Positions 1 to 6,591 of a DNA stretch of 9,736 nt are shown in pieces. How positions within the stretch are numbered: the first letter of the stretch is position 1; each line of letters begins with the position of its first letter. The DNA is from SOKG01 sp964449845 (GTDB taxonomy: Bacteria > Chloroflexota > Dehalococcoidia > SZUA-161). A program made the translations under genes and the position numbers. The DNA lies in the NCBI GenBank assembly GCA_964449845.1, contig CAYVES010000084.1, positions 1-9,736 of the forward strand, written 5' to 3'. Below the pieces are notes generated by a model that ran no database searches, was not told the origin of the DNA, and saw only the letters and a program-made list of their open reading frames with translations.

Positions 1-1401
1 TTCACAGTGACTCCGAACCTTGCAGTGACTCCCACCAGCGGGCTGGCCGGCATCAAGGTGTCGATAGCCGGTTCCGGCTGGGCGGATTCGGACGAGGAAA
101 CTAACAGCGATGTTACTCTGACCTTTGGAGGACAAGACTGGGTTACCGTTCCAGCGCTCGGCGGCGTCATAGACGTGACTGAGGTTGCGACTCTGACGAC
201 AACGCCTGCCGGCGGCATGGCGATCGCGGGCACCCAAACGGTGAACGAAGGTCTAGTTGACGAGTACGTTATCCAGGGTGGGACCACCTTCACCGTGATA
301 GCGCGTCAGTTGAGCCTGACCCCGGCCAGCGGCCCTATGGGAACCTCTGTGATGGTGATGGCCTCCAGTCTGACCCCGGATGGTGTGGTCCCTGTGCCTG
401 TGGGCACCGACCCTGAGGACCCCGCTTACGTTGCGGGGTTGCGGATCGGTGGGATAGGTTGGAATGGCGCGGTCATACCGATCACGACCGGCGGGGCGCT
501 GACCCCGACAACGTTGATTGTCCCGGCTGGGCTCATACCGGGAGCCAACACCGTGCTGCTCACAGACACCCCTGGTGGCCTCCAGGCTGCTGGCATCTTC
601 ACCGTGACGCGGCCGACGCTCAGCGTGACCCCGGCGACGGGGCCAGAGGGCACAATGGTGACCATAAGGGGGAGCGGATGGGTTCCCGGCCGCACGGTCA
701 CACTCAAGTTCAACGATGTTATCCTGACCAGTGCGATGGCCGATGCCAATGGCAACCTCGCGGCCGCGATAAACATTCCTGCGACGGCGGTGCCAGGTGC
801 TAACAGACTTGATGCCCAAGATGACCGCGGGAACAAGGCCCTGACCGCGATCTTCACGGTGCCCGGTGCTGCCATTCAGGTGACTGACCCTGACCCGGCA
901 GAGGGCCCCGCGGGGAGTTCGTTCACCATAACGGGTAGCGGATTTGGTGCCTATTCCGGCATCAAGGTCACAATCACCGGATTTGGTGCGGGTGCGGCAT
1001 ACCAATTCCCCACTTCGGCATTCACCAGTTCCCTTGGTGCCTTCACCTTTACCTCTACCATTCCCGGTGTGGCACCAGGGTCTGCAGTGCTGAGTGCAAC
1101 CGATAATGACTCCACTGCAACAACGTTCTTCGTGGTCACCCAGCCGGAGGAGACGGTGGAGACTGCCCTCGCGAGCATCATGGACAATGTGGTCATTGTC
1201 TGGCACTACGATAACCAAGATGCAGAGTGGTTCTTCTTCGACCCGCTTGATCCAGGCAGCGATCTGGAAACTCTCGAGGCTGGCGGAGCCTACTGGATCA
1301 AGGTCGATCTGGCAGAGGGAGTGGATTCCATCGAGCTGGTCTGGGGCGTCCACGCCTACACGCTATACGATGGCTGGAACAACATCGGCTGGCAAGGGTA
1401 A
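1..1401 (+). CDS. TIG/IPT-repeat secreted or surface protein, 5'-partial
   Basis: The frame is open from the first base, so the true start lies upstream and only the C-terminal 466 codons are seen. It contains about four Ig-like (IPT/TIG-type) repeats beginning near nt 19, 310, 619 and 874. Each opens with a variant of L-x-VTP-x-SGP-x-GT followed by a V-x-I-x-GSGW/F strand, as in LSVTPATGPEGT and SFTITGSGF. From about nt 1160 a different, aromatic-rich C-terminal domain follows, with VWHYDNQDAEW, FFDP, an AYWIKV strand and a terminal YDGWNNIGW. Such repeats usually make extended cell-surface or adhesive proteins; the ligand cannot be read from the sequence. No C-terminal membrane anchor or LPXTG signal is visible, so attachment, if any, must lie in the missing N-terminus or be non-covalent. 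The next gene is also exported and lies 76 bp downstream, so the two may share a transcript. The family assignment is fairly secure, the function is not. Confidence 0.8.
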   Translation, partial: FTVTPNLAVTPTSGLAGIKVSIAGSGWADSDEETNSDVTLTFGGQDWVTVPALGGVIDVTEVATLTTTPAGGMAIAGTQTVNEGLVDEYVIQGGTTFTVIARQLSLTPASGPMGTSVMVMASSLTPDGVVPVPVGTDPEDPAYVAGLRIGGIGWNGAVIPITTGGALTPTTLIVPAGLIPGANTVLLTDTPGGLQAAGIFTVTRPTLSVTPATGPEGTMVTIRGSGWVPGRTVTLKFNDVILTSAMADANGNLAAAINIPATAVPGANRLDAQDDRGNKALTAIFTVPGAAIQVTDPDPAEGPAGSSFTITGSGFGAYSGIKVTITGFGAGAAYQFPTSAFTSSLGAFTFTSTIPGVAPGSAVLSATDNDSTATTFFVVTQPEETVETALASIMDNVVIVWHYDNQDAEWFFFDPLDPGSDLETLEAGGAYWIKVDLAEGVDSIELVWGVHAYTLYDGWNNIGWQG

Positions 1402-1417
1402 GAGGATAGCGAGATTT

Positions 1418-1451
1418 CCCTGAGCCCCCCGATACATCGGGGGGCTCAGGG
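1418..1451 (+). terminator. Perfect 16-bp stem-loop between two exported-protein genes
   Basis: The arm CCCTGAGCCCCCCGAT (1418-1433) is perfectly complementary to ATCGGGGGGCTCAGGG (1436-1451). The central AC plus the closing A-T pairs would open to a small loop. No T-run follows (the next bases are ACCACTGAAATT), so it is not a classic Rho-independent terminator. It begins 16 bases after the TIG-protein stop and ends 12 bases before the next gene's Shine-Dalgarno sequence. It may attenuate read-through or protect the upstream mRNA 3' end. Confidence 0.6.
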
Positions 1452-1477
1452 ACCACTGAAATTAGGAGGAAAGAAAT

Positions 1478-2104
1478 ATGACCAAACTGAGAGTAGTGGT
1501 CTTGCTGGCAGTGGTAGCGCTTCTCCTCTTCCCGGCTATGGCCTCCGCCCAGGGGCCTCAGCTTCCGTGCCGGTTCCACGGCACGGTGCAGGTAGACGGC
1601 GCCGATGTAGCTGACGGCACTCCCATAACGGCCACGATAGACGGAGATACGTATACTACTGTCACCGCGACAACAGAATCTGATGGCCCATCATCGTATG
1701 CCATAAAGATAACGCCTCCTGTGGACACAAGATACGATGAGGGGGCGCAAGTAACCTTCATGATAGGCAGCGATTCGGCGGGACAGGCGGGCACCTTTGA
1801 GGCTGGCGCTAACAAAGCCTTGGACCTCAGCATCGGCGAGGCGCCGGGACCGGGTGGGGCTATCACCGACGTGGTAGTGAGCTGGACGGATGGGAACTCC
1901 ACAGTCATAGGTAGTACGCTCTATCTGTACCTCGGCGAGCAGCCTGAGGGTCCAAAGGGCGATACGGGCGCCACGGGCCCCCAGGGACTGCAGGGTGAGG
2001 CTGGAGAAGACGCTGCCGGCGGAATTGCATTACCGATTGTTGCGCTGGTCATCGCTGTCATTGCAGGCGGCGTGGCAATTATGAGCATGCGGCGCAAGGT
2101 ATAA
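1478..2104 (+). CDS. Exported protein with collagen-like triplets and C-terminal membrane anchor
   Basis: The protein has 208 residues. A signal peptide occupies about residues 1-24, with basic K3 and R5, a hydrophobic core, and a probable cleavage site after ASA before QGPQ. Residues 30-150 form a beta-rich, Thr/Gly/Asp-rich ectodomain of no family I recognise; one Cys (C31) lies just after the cleavage site. Residues 158-178 are seven uninterrupted Gly-X-Y triplets (GPK GDT GAT GPQ GLQ GEA GED), a short collagen-like stretch. A single membrane helix (about 183-204) and a cytoplasmic RRKV tail follow. The expected topology is an outward-facing domain on a short flexible or trimeric stalk anchored by its C-terminus. 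The start is supported by AGGAGG at 1464-1469, eight bases upstream. It follows another exported protein and is closed by a terminator. The function is unknown. Confidence 0.85.
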   Translation: MTKLRVVVLLAVVALLLFPAMASAQGPQLPCRFHGTVQVDGADVADGTPITATIDGDTYTTVTATTESDGPSSYAIKITPPVDTRYDEGAQVTFMIGSDSAGQAGTFEAGANKALDLSIGEAPGPGGAITDVVVSWTDGNSTVIGSTLYLYLGEQPEGPKGDTGATGPQGLQGEAGEDAAGGIALPIVALVIAVIAGGVAIMSMRRKV

Positions 2105-2141
2105 AGCGCTTGATCGAAGGTTGTACTTAGGAAAAAGCGAG

Positions 2142-2172
2142 AAAGCCGTCCGTCTTTTGGCGGGCGGCTTTT
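2142..2172 (+). terminator. Rho-independent terminator
   Basis: The stem GCCGTCCGTC (2145-2154) pairs with GGCGGGCGGC (2159-2168) over ten positions, two of them G-T, around a TTTT loop. It is preceded by AAA and followed by TTTT, which extend the stem and supply the U-tract. It lies 38 bases after the stop of the collagen-like protein gene and would end that transcription unit. Confidence 0.85.
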
Positions 2173-2270
2173 GCTCTACTGGGCTGCTGGCGTCTTCAGC
2201 ATCCCGGCAGCGGGGCGTTTTGTTAGCATATACGACGAATAAATACTTGCGCATAAATGAGTGGAGTAGC

Positions 2271-2317
2271 GTCGTGACTCCTGTCACGACGGAGAATCCG
2301 GTGTCACAGGAGTGACA
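2271..2317. repeat. Twin hairpins with complementary tetraloops
   Basis: Hairpin 1 is GTCGTGAC-TCCT-GTCACGAC (2271-2290), a perfect 8-bp stem. Hairpin 2 is TGTCAC-AGGA-GTGACA (2302-2317), a perfect 6-bp stem. The loops TCCT and AGGA are reverse complements, and ACTCCTGT (2277-2284) pairs fully with ACAGGAGT (2306-2313). The two could therefore kiss or refold into one alternative helix. They could equally be two DNA operator sites with a GTGAC/GTCAC half-site. Confidence 0.55.
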
Positions 2318-2470
2318 ACGCTGCGATTGAACTCTGATCTGTAACTTTGGTCTTTCATCTTTGCGTTTTGATATTGTCTAGAATCTCGTGCTCCGGATTT
2401 AGTGCTCAACTACGGTTTGTGCGCGGTTATTTGATGCGTCTTATGTTAAGAGGGCCTTTGTCTGGGACAG

Positions 2471-2659
2471 GCTGCCGAAAGCCGAACGGTAAGGTAGTCT
2501 GTTCACCTTTGAGGGAAATGTGGCTTCCTTATTGACAACTGCGAGGGCATGGGCTAAGATGCTTTCGGCAGCGATGGTTTGAGGGGCCGGGGGTTGTAAG
2601 GATTGGGAAGCATTACCAAACGCTGACGAAAGTAGTGGCAAATGCTGCCGAAAGTAGTG
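2471..2659. repeat. Four copies of GCTGCCGAAAG motif around a promoter
   Basis: Copies lie at 2471-2482 (GCTGCCGAAAGC, + strand), 2561-2572 (the exact reverse complement, GCTTTCGGCAGC), 2622-2637 (GCTGACGAAAGTAGTG) and 2644-2659 (GCTGCCGAAAGTAGTG). The last two are direct repeats with a 22-bp period, about two helical turns, and differ at one base. The inverted copy sits immediately after the -10 box of the 2532-2560 promoter, where a repressor would block initiation. The arrangement suggests binding sites for a regulator, but no regulator is encoded nearby. Confidence 0.55.
2532..2560 (+). promoter_or_regulatory. Probable sigma70-type promoter for the tubulin-like gene
   Basis: A consensus -35 box TTGACA (2532-2537) is separated by 17 bases from TAAGAT (2555-2560), which matches four of six positions of TATAAT. 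Initiation near 2567 would fall inside the inverted GCTTTCGGCAGC copy and give a leader of about 168 bases before the ATG at 2735. A second, weaker candidate is TTGACG at 2660-2665, directly abutting the last motif copy, but it lacks a good -10 box. Confidence 0.55.
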
Positions 2660-2734
2660 TTGACGGCGATTTCATTCTTATGTTAAACTCGGACGCGGAA
2701 GAAAAGGGCATAAAGGCAATCTGGAGGTGAAAAA

Positions 2735-3835
2735 ATGAGGGTTGGAGTTATCGGTCTCGGTCAGGCCGGCGGTAGGATTGCGGACCTGTTGACCTATCAC
2801 AGTCTGTGGGGCAGACACCCCGGTATCGTCCCCTTTGCTTTGGCTGTGAATTCGGCGCAAGCTGACCTCCTGGGACTGAAAACGATTCAGAAGAAGGACA
2901 GAATTCTTATCGGACAGACGGTGGTGAAGGGGCATGGAGTAGGGTTGAATCGCAAGGTAGGGGCAAAGGTAACGAAGCACGGGCTCCATTCGGTCATGCA
3001 CGCGGTCACGGAGAAGACTATTCACCATGTAGATGCCTTCCTCGTCGTTGCTGGTCTTGGTGGTGGCACCGGGTCTGGAGGGGCAGGGGTCATCATTTCT
3101 AAGCTCAGGCAGGTCTACGAGGAGCCGATCTATTTTGTAGGCGTTCTTCCCAGTGAGGATGAGGGGAAACTTATGGCCATGAACGCCATAGAGTGCCTGC
3201 AAGAGCTGGATGGAATGGTTAATGGCATGCTCCTTTTTGACAACGACGTTTGGAAAAAGGAGGGGCTCCCGCTTGAGACAAGCTACAACATGATGAACTA
3301 CGAGCTGGTGAAGCCATTGCCCTTAATGCTGGGTGCCGGTGAGACGGAGAAGGACAAGGTTGGCATAAAGGTGATCGATGCCTCTGACATCGTGAACTCC
3401 TGGGAAGGGTTTACCTATATCGGATACTCAGAGATGAAGGCCAAAAAGGCGCGTGACAGGTTCTTCTTCTTCAGGAGAAAGACCTCCATAGACCAACTGA
3501 GTCCAGCTATGAGGTGCTATACCGCCATAAGGAACGCTGCTACCCTGAGGTTAACCGGCGAGTGCGACATAAGGAAAGCCAGGAAGGCGTTGATGATCAT
3601 TGCCGGGCCGCCAGACGAGCTAAATATGGAGGGCTTCTCCCATGCCAAGAGCTGGCTGGAAAGCTCTATAGCCACCCCCGAGGTTAGAGGGGGAGACTGT
3701 CCCATCCGCGGGTGGGACATGGTGGCTGGTATGGTGATGCTTTCAGGATACACAGAAATTCCCAGACTGGGCGTGACTTTGAACCATGTGAAGGCGCCTG
3801 CCAGTTTGACGGCGTCTGCGCCAGAAGAAGGGTGA
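2735..3835 (+). CDS. Tubulin/FtsZ-superfamily GTPase, CetZ-like
   Basis: The protein has 366 residues with the GTP-binding signature of the tubulin superfamily. Visible elements are a T1 loop with GLGQAGGRI (7-15), AVNSAQADLLGL (37-48), the tubulin signature GLGGGTGSGG (107-116), FDND (168-171), N188 in the T6 region, and D215-x-x-D218 in the T7 position that in FtsZ supplies the catalytic Asp pair. The GQAGG start, GVLPSEDEG (136-144) and overall pattern look more like CetZ-type tubulins than division FtsZ, and the FtsZ C-terminal partner-binding peptide is absent. The loop after strand FTYIGY (226-231) is long and basic, with an FFFF run at 243-246. GTP-dependent polymerisation is expected of the family; the cellular role (shape, division, membrane) is unknown. 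The start is set by GGAGGTGA at 2723-2730. A small membrane protein follows 49 bp downstream. Confidence 0.85.
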   Translation: MRVGVIGLGQAGGRIADLLTYHSLWGRHPGIVPFALAVNSAQADLLGLKTIQKKDRILIGQTVVKGHGVGLNRKVGAKVTKHGLHSVMHAVTEKTIHHVDAFLVVAGLGGGTGSGGAGVIISKLRQVYEEPIYFVGVLPSEDEGKLMAMNAIECLQELDGMVNGMLLFDNDVWKKEGLPLETSYNMMNYELVKPLPLMLGAGETEKDKVGIKVIDASDIVNSWEGFTYIGYSEMKAKKARDRFFFFRRKTSIDQLSPAMRCYTAIRNAATLRLTGECDIRKARKALMIIAGPPDELNMEGFSHAKSWLESSIATPEVRGGDCPIRGWDMVAGMVMLSGYTEIPRLGVTLNHVKAPASLTASAPEEG

Positions 3836-3884
3836 ATACTGTGAGACCTTGGCTCTCTTGCGGGCTTAAGGCCGGAGTGACAGC

Positions 3885-4112
3885 ATGTTGAAGGTCAGGC
3901 GATTCTGGTGGATCCCAATAGCGATATGTATTGTCCTAGGTATCGTGGCCCTGATACCTTCAGATACTGCTAAGGATGGTACGTTCTTACCTTATCAGCC
4001 CATTATTCCCCTGGCTCCAATAAGCTCGATATTGATTTGGCTTGCTGGTGGCCTGGTCTATCTCCTGGGGCGATGGGCTACGGGGAGACCCTTACGTTCG
4101 CCATCCCAGTAG
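3885..4112 (+). CDS. Small two-helix membrane protein
   Basis: The protein has 75 residues. The basic N-terminus (K3, R5, R6) and basic C-terminus (R63, R68, R71) flank two hydrophobic segments at about 8-24 and 44-62. These are joined by a Pro-rich loop of about 20 residues, so both ends should face the cytoplasm. GGAG at 3874-3877 stands seven bases before the ATG. I do not recognise a family. It begins 49 bp after the tubulin-like gene with no terminator between them, so the two are probably co-transcribed. A role as membrane partner of the GTPase is possible but is only an inference from position. Confidence 0.6.
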   Translation: MLKVRRFWWIPIAICIVLGIVALIPSDTAKDGTFLPYQPIIPLAPISSILIWLAGGLVYLLGRWATGRPLRSPSQ

Positions 4113-4127
4113 CATCATGTTTTTGGG

Positions 4128-4181
4128 GTTCTAGGTTCTAAGTTCAAGGTTAACCTAGAACGTAGAACCTAGAACGTAGAA
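4128..4181. repeat. Inverted heptamer array (TTCTAGG / CCTAGAA), locus 1
   Basis: Three heptamers of TTCTAGG type (4129-4149) meet four of CCTAGAA/CGTAGAA type (4154-4181) at a GGTTAACC centre. The arms 4128-4151 and 4152-4175 are inverted repeats with two mismatches in 24 and no spacer. It lies between two convergent genes, 16 bases after the small membrane protein stop and 44 bases before the end of the hydrolase gene. A transcript from either side could form a long hairpin here, so it may act as a bidirectional terminator. The same architecture recurs at 7713-8011. Confidence 0.85.
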
Positions 4182-4224
4182 CATCTCCAAGGCTGAGTGC
4201 TGATAGCTGGACACATACTTGCCA

Positions 4225-4860
4225 CTAATGGTAGTCGAGCACTACGACGTTGGTCTCTGCGGGCAGGGTCGATTTGCTGATGCTAAGCTTTGGCTGGGAA
4301 AAGACCTCTTTCAGACCCATCTCCTTGAGGAAGTGTTCTAGAGGCTCCAGGTCCATCTTCACCACCTCCGTCTTGAAGTGCATCGGTATTACGAGCTTGG
4401 GCTGAAGTAGGCTTATGATTTCGACCGCTGCCGTTGCGCCTATGGTAGCTCCTCCCCCCACGGGCACCATCAAGATATCGGTATCGCTCATCTGCTCGAT
4501 TTGCTCCGCTGTGGGCACGTGTCCCAGGTCCCCAAGATGGCAGATGCTCACCTCCTCGATCTGTACAAGGTAAACGGTGTTCTTACCTCGATGCTCTCCC
4601 CTGTCAGTATCGTGAAAGGTAGCGATACCATTGATGAAAACGTTGGCGATCTCGTACTCGCCGGGCCTGCTGATAACCTTGGGATTGCCGGCAACACCTT
4701 CTAAGAAGCTGTGCTGAGGGTGATGGTGGCTCACAGTGACGATGTTTGCTGTGAGCTTCTTCACAGGGTAGCCCAAGGTTTTGTCAAAGGGGTCGGTAAC
4801 TATCGTAGCTTCCTTACCCCTTATTCTGAAGCACGAATGACCCAGCCAGACGATTTCCAT
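4225..4860 (-). CDS. Metallo-beta-lactamase-fold hydrolase (UPF0173-like)
   Basis: The protein has 211 residues, the usual size for the small Lactamase_B_3/UPF0173 group of predicted metal-dependent hydrolases. It begins with the typical MEIVWLGHSCFRI strand pair and TDPFD (22-26). The metal-site motif HxHxDH appears as H45-H46-H47-P48-Q49-H50, so the two first His and the last are kept but the Asp is Gln. Later ligand candidates are H83, D111 in HLGDLGH (108-114) and H161 in PMHF. The substrate is unknown. The start ATG lies one base beyond the bioY stop, with AAGAGG just upstream inside bioY, so translation is probably coupled. It is the last gene of the fabH-bioY operon; the heptamer hairpin 44 bases downstream may serve as its terminator. 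The fold is secure, the catalytic competence uncertain. Confidence 0.85.
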   Translation of the reverse strand: MEIVWLGHSCFRIRGKEATIVTDPFDKTLGYPVKKLTANIVTVSHHHPQHSFLEGVAGNPKVISRPGEYEIANVFINGIATFHDTDRGEHRGKNTVYLVQIEEVSICHLGDLGHVPTAEQIEQMSDTDILMVPVGGGATIGATAAVEIISLLQPKLVIPMHFKTEVVKMDLEPLEHFLKEMGLKEVFSQPKLSISKSTLPAETNVVVLDYH

Positions 4861-4861
4861 G

Positions 4862-5521
4862 CTATCCTCTTAGGCGTGAGAGCAGTGCCCACCCCGAAGG
4901 CAGTGCCACTGCCGCCAGAACCAGCTTGATCAAGTCGCCTGGAATGAAGGGATAAAGGCCAGCCAAGAGCACCCCGTTAGTCGGGTCAAGGTATCTGAAA
5001 TCGAGCTGCCAGCCGCTGAGCCACGCCGGGGCGAAGAAGCGTGCCAGCCAGGGAAGACCGAACAGGTAGAGAACGGCGTTGCCACAGAGCATGGCAAGCG
5101 CCGTAGTCCAGAAACGCCGGTCCCAGCCCCGCTCGGCAAGGAATCCAACGACGAATGCAACAGCTACAAACCCGATGAGGTATCCCCCGGTAGGACCAGC
5201 GAAGCGAGCAGGGCCCCCGCCGTAGCCCATAGCGGCAGCGAAAGCAAACACCGGCAACCCCATCGCACCCTGAGCCAAGTAGGCCATTATGCTCAGTGAC
5301 CCCCGCCGGCTGCCCAGAAGAGCACCTGCGAGCAATACCGCAAAGGTCTGCCCTGAAAGCGGAATCGCCGTTCCCGGGATGAGAAAAGATATGCGGGCAC
5401 AGACGGCAATAAACCAGCTGAAGCCCACGATCAGCGCCAGATCGACTGCCAGGTTACGGCGCACTCCTGCTTTGAGCAACAGGGTATCCACCATGGTAGT
5501 GGTTGTTGCTAGACCATTCAT
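4862..5521 (-). CDS. bioY: BioY, biotin-binding S component of an ECF transporter
   Basis: The 219-residue, strongly hydrophobic protein has about six membrane helices. BioY family marks are PLSGQTFAVLLAGALLG (54-70), the GLPVFA segment (88-93), FAGPTGGYLIGF (107-118) and YPFIPGDLIKL (190-200). BioY captures biotin in the cytoplasmic membrane and works alone or with the shared EcfA/EcfT energising module, which is not encoded in this window. The start is supported by AAAGGAG at 5529-5535, seven bases upstream. It lies 20 bp after fabH on the same strand and overlaps the control region of the following hydrolase gene. Biotin is the cofactor of acetyl-CoA carboxylase, which makes the malonyl unit used by FabH, so the pairing makes metabolic sense. 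No biotin-repressor site was recognised. Confidence 0.92.
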   Translation of the reverse strand: MNGLATTTTMVDTLLLKAGVRRNLAVDLALIVGFSWFIAVCARISFLIPGTAIPLSGQTFAVLLAGALLGSRRGSLSIMAYLAQGAMGLPVFAFAAAMGYGGGPARFAGPTGGYLIGFVAVAFVVGFLAERGWDRRFWTTALAMLCGNAVLYLFGLPWLARFFAPAWLSGWQLDFRYLDPTNGVLLAGLYPFIPGDLIKLVLAAVALPSGWALLSRLRG

Positions 5522-5541
5522 CGGTTATCTCCTTTCTCTAT

Positions 5542-6522
5542 TCACAATGTTCTTGCTCCCGATCCCCATTGAATCGCCATGGCTGCCCAGCTAAGGCCAC
5601 CCCCAAACCCGACCAGGACCAGATTGTCGCCATCCTTGATCCGGCCATCCTCTATGGCCTCACACAGAGCGATGGGGATCGAGGCTGCCGAGGTATTGCC
5701 GTAGCGGTCTACATTGATAAAGAACTTGTCCAGAGGGATGCCGAGCAGTCTGGCTGCAGATTTGAGGATGCGGGTATTTGCTTGATGGGGGATGATGAGA
5801 TCGATGTCTGATAGCTCGAGGTGGGCGGCGGCAACAGCTTCCTTGGTTGCCTGGCACATAATGTTGATGGCGAACTTGAATGTCTCCGGTCCTTTCATGT
5901 TGAGAAAGTAGCGCCCGTCATTTAGGCCGCAAGGTCCCGGGGTGTAAAGAGTATCCACCCCGGAGCCATCATTGCCCAAGACGAAGCTGAGTGAGCCTGG
6001 TGGCGAATCACTGGCCTGTATCACCACCGCTCCGGCGCCGTCGCCGAAGAGGACACAGGTGTTGCGATCCTGCCAATCCAGAATCCGCGAGTAAACCTCG
6101 CTGCCCACAACCAGAACATTATCGTAGGCTCCGGTTGCGACGAACTGGCAGGCCGTCGCCAGGGCATAAATGAAACCGCTGCAAGCGGCATTGATGTCGA
6201 AGGCAGCTGCCTTTCTCGCACCCAGCGAGTACTGTACCAGGGAGGCGCAGGCGGGGAAGATATGATCCGCGGTGCAGGTTGCCGCTATTACCAGATCGAG
6301 GGAATCGGCTTGAATTCTGGAAACATCGAGAGCCTCTCTGCTGGCACGCACTGCCATCGTCGAGGCTGTTTCGTCAGCGCCGGCGATTCTTCTTTCCCTG
6401 ATCCCGGTACGACTCCAAATCCAGGCGTCTGAGGTATTGACCAGCTGCTCTAGTTCTTGGTTTGTGAGCACTTTCTCAGGCAGATATTTGCCCCAACCTA
6501 TAACCCGTGCATATCGAGCCAA
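5542..6522 (-). CDS. fabH: Beta-ketoacyl-ACP synthase III
   Basis: The 326-residue thiolase-fold enzyme is of full family length. It condenses an acyl-CoA starter (acetyl-CoA or a branched primer) with malonyl-ACP to begin fatty acid synthesis in the cytosol. The catalytic triad is visible: C114 in NAACSGF (111-117), H246 in PHQAN (245-249) and N276 in YGNTSAAS (274-281), each two residues beyond the E. coli positions. The CoA-side motif WSRTGIRERRIA (36-47) and the C-terminal GFGGGLSWAA (305-314) are also present. The start is TTG at 6520-6522, with AAGAGG five bases upstream on the - strand; the nearby ATG is out of frame. It is the first gene of a leftward operon with bioY and a hydrolase. 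Starter-chain preference cannot be read with confidence. Confidence 0.94.
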   Translation of the reverse strand: MARYARVIGWGKYLPEKVLTNQELEQLVNTSDAWIWSRTGIRERRIAGADETASTMAVRASREALDVSRIQADSLDLVIAATCTADHIFPACASLVQYSLGARKAAAFDINAACSGFIYALATACQFVATGAYDNVLVVGSEVYSRILDWQDRNTCVLFGDGAGAVVIQASDSPPGSLSFVLGNDGSGVDTLYTPGPCGLNDGRYFLNMKGPETFKFAINIMCQATKEAVAAAHLELSDIDLIIPHQANTRILKSAARLLGIPLDKFFINVDRYGNTSAASIPIALCEAIEDGRIKDGDNLVLVGFGGGLSWAAMAIQWGSGARTL

Positions 6523-6557
6523 GGAGGCCTCTTCTTTTTAGCGCTTATCGGAAGGAA

Positions 6558-6586
6558 AGTATAGCAGACTTGATAGTCGAGGTCAA
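6558..6586 (-). promoter_or_regulatory. fabH operon promoter
   Basis: Read on the - strand, TTGACC (6581-6586) and TATACT (6558-6563) are separated by 17 bases, each matching five of six consensus positions. TGC directly before the -10 box makes it an extended -10. Initiation near 6551 gives a leader of about 29 bases to the TTG start. The -35 box stands only five bases from the divergent hrcA -35 box. Confidence 0.75.
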
Positions 6587-6591
6587 ACGTC

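Larger units (their letters stand above)
2173..2734. other. Gene-free, repeat-rich region upstream of the tubulin-like gene
   Basis: I find no convincing gene here. The short open frames lack a good ribosome binding site or recognisable composition, and no tRNA or known RNA fold was seen. The stretch does hold a pair of adjacent hairpins (2271-2317), four copies of a GCTGCCGAAAG motif, an 11-base direct repeat TCTTATGTTAA (2439-2449 and 2676-2686), and a strong promoter at 2532-2560. It behaves like a long regulatory region, possibly with an unrecognised small RNA. Confidence 0.6.

Noticed and set aside
253..1353. Long minus-strand open frame of 366 codons inside the TIG-repeat gene
   Set aside because: Its translation is rich in Arg, His and Cys with no recognisable domain, while the + frame gives clear repeated Ig-like motifs. 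It is an antisense shadow.
2183..2211. Imperfect inverted repeat GCTGCTGG / CCGGCAGC just after the terminator
   Set aside because: Eight pairs with one G-T and a 13-base loop in GC-rich sequence is too weak to call without conservation data.
2121..2535. Two short + strand open frames (2121-2315, 2347-2535)
   Set aside because: The first begins before and runs through the Rho-independent terminator; neither has a convincing ribosome binding site or protein-like composition.
2660..2690. TTGACG at 2660 as the main promoter of the tubulin-like gene
   Set aside because: No good -10 box occurs at 16-18 bases; the TTGACA-17-TAAGAT pair at 2532-2560 is clearly better.
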